Positions 58,645 to 64,000 of a stretch of DNA of 64,000 nt are shown in pieces. Position 1 is the stretch's first letter. Every line of letters starts with the position of its first letter. Both the position numbers and the translations under genes were made by a program. The notes beneath the pieces are model-generated. The model was not told the DNA's origin. It saw nothing but the letters and a program-made list of their open reading frames with translations, and did not search any database. The stretch is from Fragum whitleyi (Eukaryota; Mollusca; Bivalvia; Cardiida; Cardiidae): assembly GCA_948146395.1 (NCBI GenBank), contig OX411556.1, positions 30,703,056 to 30,767,055 of the forward strand, given 5' to 3'.

Positions 58645-58705
58645 GATATGCAAGCTATCTCGGTCTCAAATTGCTAAGTACCGCAGACTTCTTCATTGAC
58701 ATTAT
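58645..58705 (+). pseudogene. decayed miR-1990-like hairpin 27
   Basis: GCAAGCTATCTCGGTCTCAA and TACCGCAGACTTCTTCATTG correspond to the two arms, but seed, GGTCCC and GTAACTTA have all changed. Confidence 0.5.
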
Positions 58706-58820
58706 TCAATACATGTATTTGCTTTTAAGGAACCTGTTTGAGAAGGATTGGCATGGAAGAAGAGACAGCCAGTTCGCCATTGAACGGAGACCAAACAACC
58801 ATGCCAAAGCGTATAAACGC

Positions 58821-58886
58821 CGGCGTGTAAGTTACCTTGGTCCCAGGCTGCTTTAATTGCCGCGGATTACCGTAACTTAAACATTG
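58821..58886 (+). ncRNA. miR-1990-like hairpin 28
   Basis: Consensus 5' arm from 58826; 3' arm CCGCGGATTACCGTAACTTA, ending at 58879. Loop GCTGCTTTAATTG. Confidence 0.76.
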
Positions 58887-59040
58887 GCTATATTCAACCG
58901 ATATGGTTACGAGGAAATACTGAACTTATGGTGGACCAATACAAATTTGTAGTAGAAGGTTTCTCCAAAATAAGATTATACTTCTTATACTTCTTCCAAT
59001 TTCAACGGAAGATACCAATGGCAAGTTGATTTAGAAATAA

Positions 59041-59101
59041 CAATGTGTAAGATTGGTCCCAGGTTGTTGTGATTTCCGCGGACTACTTTAACTCATACGT
59101 T
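59041..59101 (+). ncRNA. miR-1990-like hairpin 29, deletion in 5' arm
   Basis: From 59046 reads GTAAGATTGGTCCCAGG: the TTACC after the seed is deleted. The 3' arm CCGCGGACTACTTTAACTCA is also changed. CAATGT/ACGTTG basal pairs remain. Probably not functional. Confidence 0.5.
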
Positions 59102-59225
59102 GATTCAGGTTCACGGGTCACCTTCAATGCGTACAGAGACTTCTCAATACCACATACTACAGAAATATTCGGATGGAATGATGGAAAAAGGGATTTGTCA
59201 TCAAATGGCTCCGAAGCTTCTGTAA

Positions 59226-59379
59226 CAACGTGTAAGTTACCTATGTCACAGGCTATCATTAAGCACCACAGACTTCTCGAGGGTTTAGCGCAAGACTGTA
59301 CTAGGTGTATATACATTGTATATACACTTAGTACAGTCTAGCACTTGCACTGAGCTTTCTTTCTGTAACTTAAACATTG
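59226..59379 (+). pseudogene. miR-1990-like hairpin 30, split by a palindromic transposon
   Basis: 5' arm from 59231: GTAAGTTACCTATGTCACAGG; the 3' arm starts CACCACAGACTTCT and resumes as TTCTGTAACTTA at 59361-59372 after about 79 bp of inserted palindrome (59279-59357). Confidence 0.65.
59279..59357. mobile_element. palindrome, AGACTGTACTAAGTG family, inserted in hairpin 30
   Basis: GAGGGTTTAGCGCAAGACTG to GTCTAGCACTTGCACTGAGC around ATACATTGTATA. Confidence 0.82.
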
Positions 59380-59491
59380 TTATTTCCAGCAAAACGGCCC
59401 AAAACTTGACTTGATAAAACAGAGCGGTAGAAGAGAGGAAGTTTCAACATACAAGGAATGGATACATTTGGAATAAGTGAACCTCGATAAG

Positions 59492-59556
59492 TAATGTGTA
59501 AGTTATCTAGATCCCAGGCTATAGAAAGACCGCAGCCTTTTATAACTTAAACATTC
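59492..59556 (+). ncRNA. miR-1990-like hairpin 31
   Basis: 5' arm from 59497: GTAAGTTATCTAGATCCCAGG; 3' arm CCGCAGCCTTTTATAACTTA, ending at 59549. Diverged but still pairs at both ends. Confidence 0.65.
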
Positions 59557-59650
59557 AAATCGAAGTCTACGGAAAAAAATTGTCAAGTTTTACCTTTAAT
59601 ATTGAAATGTGCAAGGACGAAATCAACAATATGAAATGACATTCATTGAG

Positions 59651-59716
59651 CAGTGTGTAAGTTACACTGGTCCCAGGCTATATTCACGACCGAGGACTTT
59701 TGTAACTTAAACATTG
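59651..59716 (+). ncRNA. miR-1990-like hairpin 32 (last clear unit)
   Basis: 5' arm from 59656: GTAAGTTACACTGGTCCCAGG; 3' arm CGAGGACTTTTGTAACTTA, ending at 59709. Confidence 0.74.
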
Positions 59717-59933
59717 AAACAGAATCCATCGATTAAACAACTACATTTTCAGATTTTGTTTACAGCTTTGAGGAAGGAATTGAAGCCTCGATATGAAACT
59801 TTGAAATTCCATCATTGAAGTCGAGGTCTTGTGCTCTAGAATTTTTTTCTTCCTATTGGAAAAAGGCCTCAAGTTTAAAAATCTACGACTATTTATTTCT
59901 TTAAATCACAGACAGCGTGTAACGTTTCCGATA

Positions 59934-59985
59934 GGAGTAATTTACCTTGTCACAGGCTGCATTTATAGTAAATGAAACAGTTAAA
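59934..59985 (+). pseudogene. possible remnant of a further hairpin unit
   Basis: GAGTAATTTACCTTGTCACAGGCTGC resembles a 5' arm in part (written here only to show the TTTACCTTGTCACAGG core); no 3' arm is recognisable. Confidence 0.3.
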
Positions 59986-60270
59986 TCAACAAACTACATG
60001 TATTGATGTCAACGTCTTCATGAACCAATTTTCAAATTGCAAGTAATAACCGTTGGCTTCGAGAACGTTTTAAGGACTCATTTGGGCATTTTTTGAAAAT
60101 TGACAATTTATTATAAACAAAATTCAAAACCATCAGGGTAACCGTTTATCTTTAGTTTTGTTAGACGCATGCAGTAATAGATCTTGTCCCTGGTTGAAAA
60201 GTACATACAAGTGTCTCTTATCATCTAATAATTCCAGCTGTGATTGTGACGATGTGCTTTTTTTTTTTAC

Positions 60271-60436
60271 TTAAGGTAGTGGACATGTAATAGTTCCACA
60301 ACATTTTGTAGGTAATGAACTTTTACAGTATGAACCAAACTTTCCTAATGATTTTTCATTCAGAAACCTCGGTCAACATTGTGAAAGCTCATGAGTTCCC
60401 AAATGTTGCAGAATTATTATGGTTCCACTACCTTAA
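60271..60436. mobile_element. palindromic MITE, GGTAGTGG family
   Basis: CTTAAGGTAGTGGACATGTA to GGTTCCACTACCTTAA. Confidence 0.82.
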
Positions 60437-61189
60437 TTCTTTCCGTCTTTTCAATTTTCGAATTGTCCAGATTAATTAGACAACAATGTAAGGATTTTGG
60501 ATTAGAGGTTGAACTTTTCCGCATATGAGAGCTTAGAATGAATAAGTATATTGAAATAATTTTTTTTGTTGGGTCCATCGAAATTGTTCAATTCTGATTG
60601 GATGAAAAATTGGTTTCATTTAATCAATAAAAAGCAATTTTGAGTATGCATCTTTTTTGTAAGCTTAAACACAAAATAGTCCAATCAGATATCAGTTTCT
60701 TTTTTGACAAATCTTTACATTTTTGCTTCCTTATATCAAATTAAAAGATTTGAAGAGAATATTTGTTGACTTCATCGAGGAATGAAACCAAAAACCTAAT
60801 ATTACTCATGTAGGAATCCGGTACGCACATTCATAAATAGTCAATAGATTTTTAGTTTCATACCCCGATGAAAATAACATGTATTCTTTTCAATTTTTTA
60901 AATAAATTTCATTATAGAGAGTACAATGAACTACCGATTCCGGAGCGAAATTATGAAATGATTTTTTTTTAAATATTGCAGAAAAAGGGTCAATTTTTGT
61001 TTGACAACAACAACAAAATTATCAAAATACATGTTCATTAATGTCTTATTATTCATATCATAACAAACAAAAGACAAGACTTTGATGCAAGTATTGAACA
61101 AGACGCATACTTAACAATAATGTTTAGAAAATATCAAGAAAAGAGAAAAATAGATCATGCAAATTGGTCCAAAAATATTCAACATAAAA

Positions 61190-61696
61190 TGAGCCTGTGC
61201 ATGACATTTACAGCAATTTTACACAGATGCAAAGTAAAGTCTCTGGCTAGTCTGTGCATCCGCACAGTCTGGCCAGGGTCTTTACTCTGTGTTCTGTATA
61301 TAGATAAGGCCTTAACTCCTCATTATGCAGTAAGCAAAGGACCAACTTATTTGTCACCCGAACATGTCCAGATTTTGTTGTTTTACAGCCTAGCTACAAT
61401 TAGAAACCAGCTCCTATGTTCCGCCTGACTAGATGTTGCATGCCGTTTTCAAATTAAACCCCCTTTGCGCATGCACATGCGTGCAAAATGGATTTAATTT
61501 TGAAATGGTCTGCAATATCTTGTCAGCCGGAACATAGAGCTGGTTTCTTATTGTGGCCCGGCTGAAAAACAGGACCAGTTTTGGTGACAAATAAGTAGGC
61601 CCAAAGATTCCTAGGCATTGTGTTGTCATTCAGGCTGCTAAATGTAGGTGCCATAAGAACATTCTAAGTTGTTGGAAATCTTACGCCCCGACTCAA
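61190..61696. mobile_element. TGAGCCTGTG MITE with a second palindromic element nested in it
   Basis: Left half ATGAGCCTGTGCATGACATT to about 61335; inner palindrome GGACCAACTTATTTGTCACC ... GGTGACAAATAAGTAGGCCC (61336-61608); then right-end sequence GTTGGAAATCTTACGCCCCG to ACTCA. Confidence 0.62.
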
Positions 61697-63044
61697 ATCA
61701 TGTCTGTCATGCCATCAAAAAGCAGTTGTTAAAGAGAATGGTCTCTTCATACACATTTTGTTTACAAACAAAAAACATTACTTTGATTGAATATAATATT
61801 TTTAAATGAATTTCTCAATAATGATATGTTCTTAAAACTCAAAAGAATCATTGCAATGAGATGATTCTAATGAGTTTTAACCACAACAAATACAATGACA
61901 TTTATTTTCAGTAAAAATCTATCTATTATTTAAGATATTTTAATTTAAAGAAGTAGAGTTTGAAAACAGTCACTCAATACAAATGGTCGCTTAATAGACA
62001 TGGTCGCTTGAGCAAGATTGACTGTTTTTGATTGCTCGTCATGACCCTTGACCTTGGACAAAGCTAACATACTCAAATTTTGACATCATGTGTTTCAAAA
62101 AATATATATCAGAGGTTTGGAAATACATGTTTCCTTCAATTGTTCCTAGACAAGTAAAAGATGATATTCTACTTATCCAAGATCAAAATGAAAATGACCA
62201 CTACGGAAAGAAATGATAAATTTGAAAAACAATCATTTTAAATTTTAAAGTACTTTGCTTAATGGACAGAAAACATGAACAAATTGCTTGCCATAAGCAA
62301 TTGCTTCATTTTCCAAGATGTTTTTCCACGTATTTGCTTAAGGGGATATCAACAGAATGATTGCGTAGAATTTGGTTCTTGCTTTCAGATGAATTATTGA
62401 GATTTCTTGGTAGAAATCTCTTGATAAATCACTTACATACCAGTCAAATTATCTAAATGATAAACTCACTATTTTCATAGATTACAACCTGCTTTCATTT
62501 ATTCCACACTACCAAATATCAACTTAACTGATTAGAAGAAGTCATAACATGCTATAACATTCATGTAATTTGTTATTTAATTTCTGATGTGACCGACGTT
62601 GCAAAGGTCAAATAACTGCTTTGAAGATTTCTAATATTATACAGGTGTTATCACATTTGTGAAATAACTATGCAAATTAGCATAGAGTGTTTAGCAATGC
62701 TATTTTGTTCCTGTGGAAATGATGTCATAATGGGTATTTATGATGTCATTTCACAAGTGGTGGTAAAATGTTTTTGTTTCAAGGCAAATTTGAAAAAAAT
62801 GAAATTAGAATTTCAATAATTTTCTTGATCTATCGCAAAACTTTCCATGCCAATAGTGAGTACATAAAATACCAAATTAATTTAAACCAATCATTTAAAA
62901 TATACAAAAACTTGCCATTGCTTGTTTTCACACATTATAAATGAATGACTTGTTCAATAAATTTGGTATTTCATGACAACTGTGACATAAAAGTGTGCTT
63001 TCAGATAATGTCCAAAAATTTCCCCATTTCTTCATTTGATCTTT
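61697..63044. other. intergenic, no gene found
   Basis: GAATCATTGCAATGAGATGATTC palindrome (61846-61870), CAGGGGTGTG-type fragment (about 62115-62345), AATGATGTCATA element (62644-62975). Confidence 0.5.
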
Positions 63045-63198
63045 TTAAGTAGTGAATCTGTAATATTTCCACAATATTTCCAAATTCTTGATCTTTCCCA
63101 ATTATAAACCAAAGAATGCTAATGAAACCTCAGTTAACTCTGTTAGAATTTATGACTTCCAATAGACTAAAGAACTATTATTGATCCACTTCCTTAAA
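63045..63198. mobile_element. palindromic MITE, GGTAGTGG family (diverged)
   Basis: TTTAAGTAGTGAATCTGTAA to TTGATCCACTTCCTTAA. Confidence 0.72.
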
Positions 63199-63545
63199 GA
63201 AATAAATATTGTTTTACAAAAAGATCATCTTATCATTCATCCTTCATCCTATAAACAAAGCCAATATTTCACATTTGAGGCTAAGTAATGAATCTATAGG
63301 TTTTGTTGCTTACTCAGCAAAAGCAAAAAAGAAACTCAACAATTATTAGCTAAATATGCAAGTCAATATAACAAAATGATGGTCAAGTGCCTTGACCGAA
63401 GACATGTCAAACATTCTGAAATATTGAAACATCATTTACATGCAAAAAATCATGGTCTCAGTTAAGAAAACATTGTATGGATACTTAGTACAGTCTTGCA
63501 GACACAAATATTGTAAGTAATATTATTTGATGATTCAAGTTATCT

Positions 63546-63680
63546 TCCCTGCATTCCAGATGACAAAATGGTACAAACTGTTTTCAAATTATACCCTGCT
63601 TTGCATGTTCACTTGCATGCAAAAGCAGGGTATAATTTGCAAACAGCTTGCACCATTTTGAAATCCTGAACGCAGGGCAG
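63546..63680. mobile_element. palindromic MITE, GGATGACAAA family
   Basis: CCCTGCATTCCAGATGACAA to AAATCCTGAACGCAGGG; centre GCATGTTCACTTGCATGC. Confidence 0.8.
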
Positions 63681-63842
63681 ATTATGATTATCAGTGTTCT
63701 TGATTCATGGTAAAGTGTTTCAAACTATTTCAAACGTTGTATGGCCATCTTGTTATGTACTGGTTAATGGCTGTGAATGACACACCAACTCCTGACAAGT
63801 TGACCATTGGACTAAATCCTTACTGGATGACCAAAATGTTGT

Positions 63843-64000
63843 ATCAGGGGTTTGAGAATCCCATGCCCGATTTGTCAGACATGGGCATTTCCACTTGCGG
63901 GCAAGTACATTTTTCTAGGCCACTTGTCCATGGACAAGTAAATGCCATAGCAAATTTTTAAACAGTATTAACAAGATCTTGGATAAAAGTCATCCAAATG
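63843..64000. mobile_element. CAGGGGTGTG palindromic element, cut by window end
   Basis: ATCAGGGGTTTGAGAATCCC, CATTTCCACTTGCGGGCAAG and GGCCACTTGTCCATGGACAA match the copy at 19316-19675 in inverted order. Confidence 0.7.

Larger units (their letters stand above)
51390..59716 (+). ncRNA. mir-1990: miR-1990-like microRNA cluster, 32 hairpin units
   Basis: Thirty-two units, all in + orientation. The consensus 5' arm is TGTAAGTT(A/G)NNTNGGTCCC(A/G)GG; then comes an AT-rich loop and a 3' arm CCGCGGACTTTTGTAACTTA. TAAGTTAC pairs exactly with GTAACTTA, GTCC with GGAC, and in many units CAATGT with ACATTG below, giving a ~65-nt pri-miRNA-like stem with internal mismatches at arm positions 9-12. From memory miR-1990 is GUAAGUUGAUGGGGUCCCAGG after its first base: same seed (GUAAGUU) and same GGUCCC(A)GG. 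Hairpins are better conserved than most spacers. Spacing is 186-200 bp once inserted transposons are subtracted. About 26 units keep both arms and the seed. Processing presumably follows Drosha/Dicer from a long primary transcript. The main alternative is a satellite whose monomer happens to contain the hairpin. Confidence 0.75.
59720..61185. other. intergenic, no gene found
   Basis: Possible hairpin remnant (59934), GGTAGTGG MITE (60271-60436), and a TTTCATACCCCGATG palindrome (60735-60900). No gene seen. Confidence 0.5.

Noticed and set aside
51390..59716. Regularly spaced repeats read as a CRISPR array
   Set aside because: The repeats are ~60-nt stem-loops in a eukaryotic locus, spacers are homologous to each other, spacing is ~190 bp, and no cas genes are present.

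Overview
The window looks like nuclear DNA of a bivalve mollusc. It is AT-rich and intron-rich, and it is crowded with short palindromic non-autonomous elements and with interspersed repeats that carry tandem cores of the oyster 'pearl' type. It also holds a dense array of hairpins whose 5' arm resembles the mollusc microRNA miR-1990. Species was not determined. LAYOUT. 1-32356 (+): the 3' half of a PARD3 (Par-3/Bazooka) polarity-scaffold gene. Seven coding exons (4597-4821, 13016-13175, 14629-14763, 15165-15358, 18572-18711, 24059-24177, 31690-32356) join in frame across every junction and end at a TGA. They encode about 545 residues, running from the aPKC-binding/phosphorylation region to the C-terminus. 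A 51-nt phase-preserving candidate cassette exon lies at 5659-5709. The PDZ-domain half must lie upstream of the window. Introns are filled with repeats. 33200-42550: intergenic, repeats only. 42581-43870 (-): an intact 429-residue type II membrane sulfotransferase-like protein with an uninterrupted coding exon and a likely 5'-UTR intron. 43900-51000: intergenic, with a pearl-like element, a tRNA-derived SINE and simple repeats. 51390-59716 (+): the most unusual part. Here 32 recognisable units of a ~60-nt hairpin all point the same way. The 5' arm reads GTAAGTT-N5-GGTCCC(A/G)GG and the 3' arm ends GTAACTTA. Unit spacing is about 186-200 bp. From memory, the 5' arm matches miR-1990 in the seed and in the GGUCCC(A)GG block, so I read the locus as a hugely expanded, probably polycistronic miR-1990-like cluster. 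It has two sequence subfamilies, decayed members, a 559-bp three-hairpin duplication, and two members split by palindromic transposons. A TATA box at 51045 is a possible promoter. 59720-64000: intergenic, palindromic elements. The two protein genes and the hairpin cluster have no evident functional link; they are simply neighbours. Family assignments rest on motif recognition from memory. No alignment, folding or database search was run.
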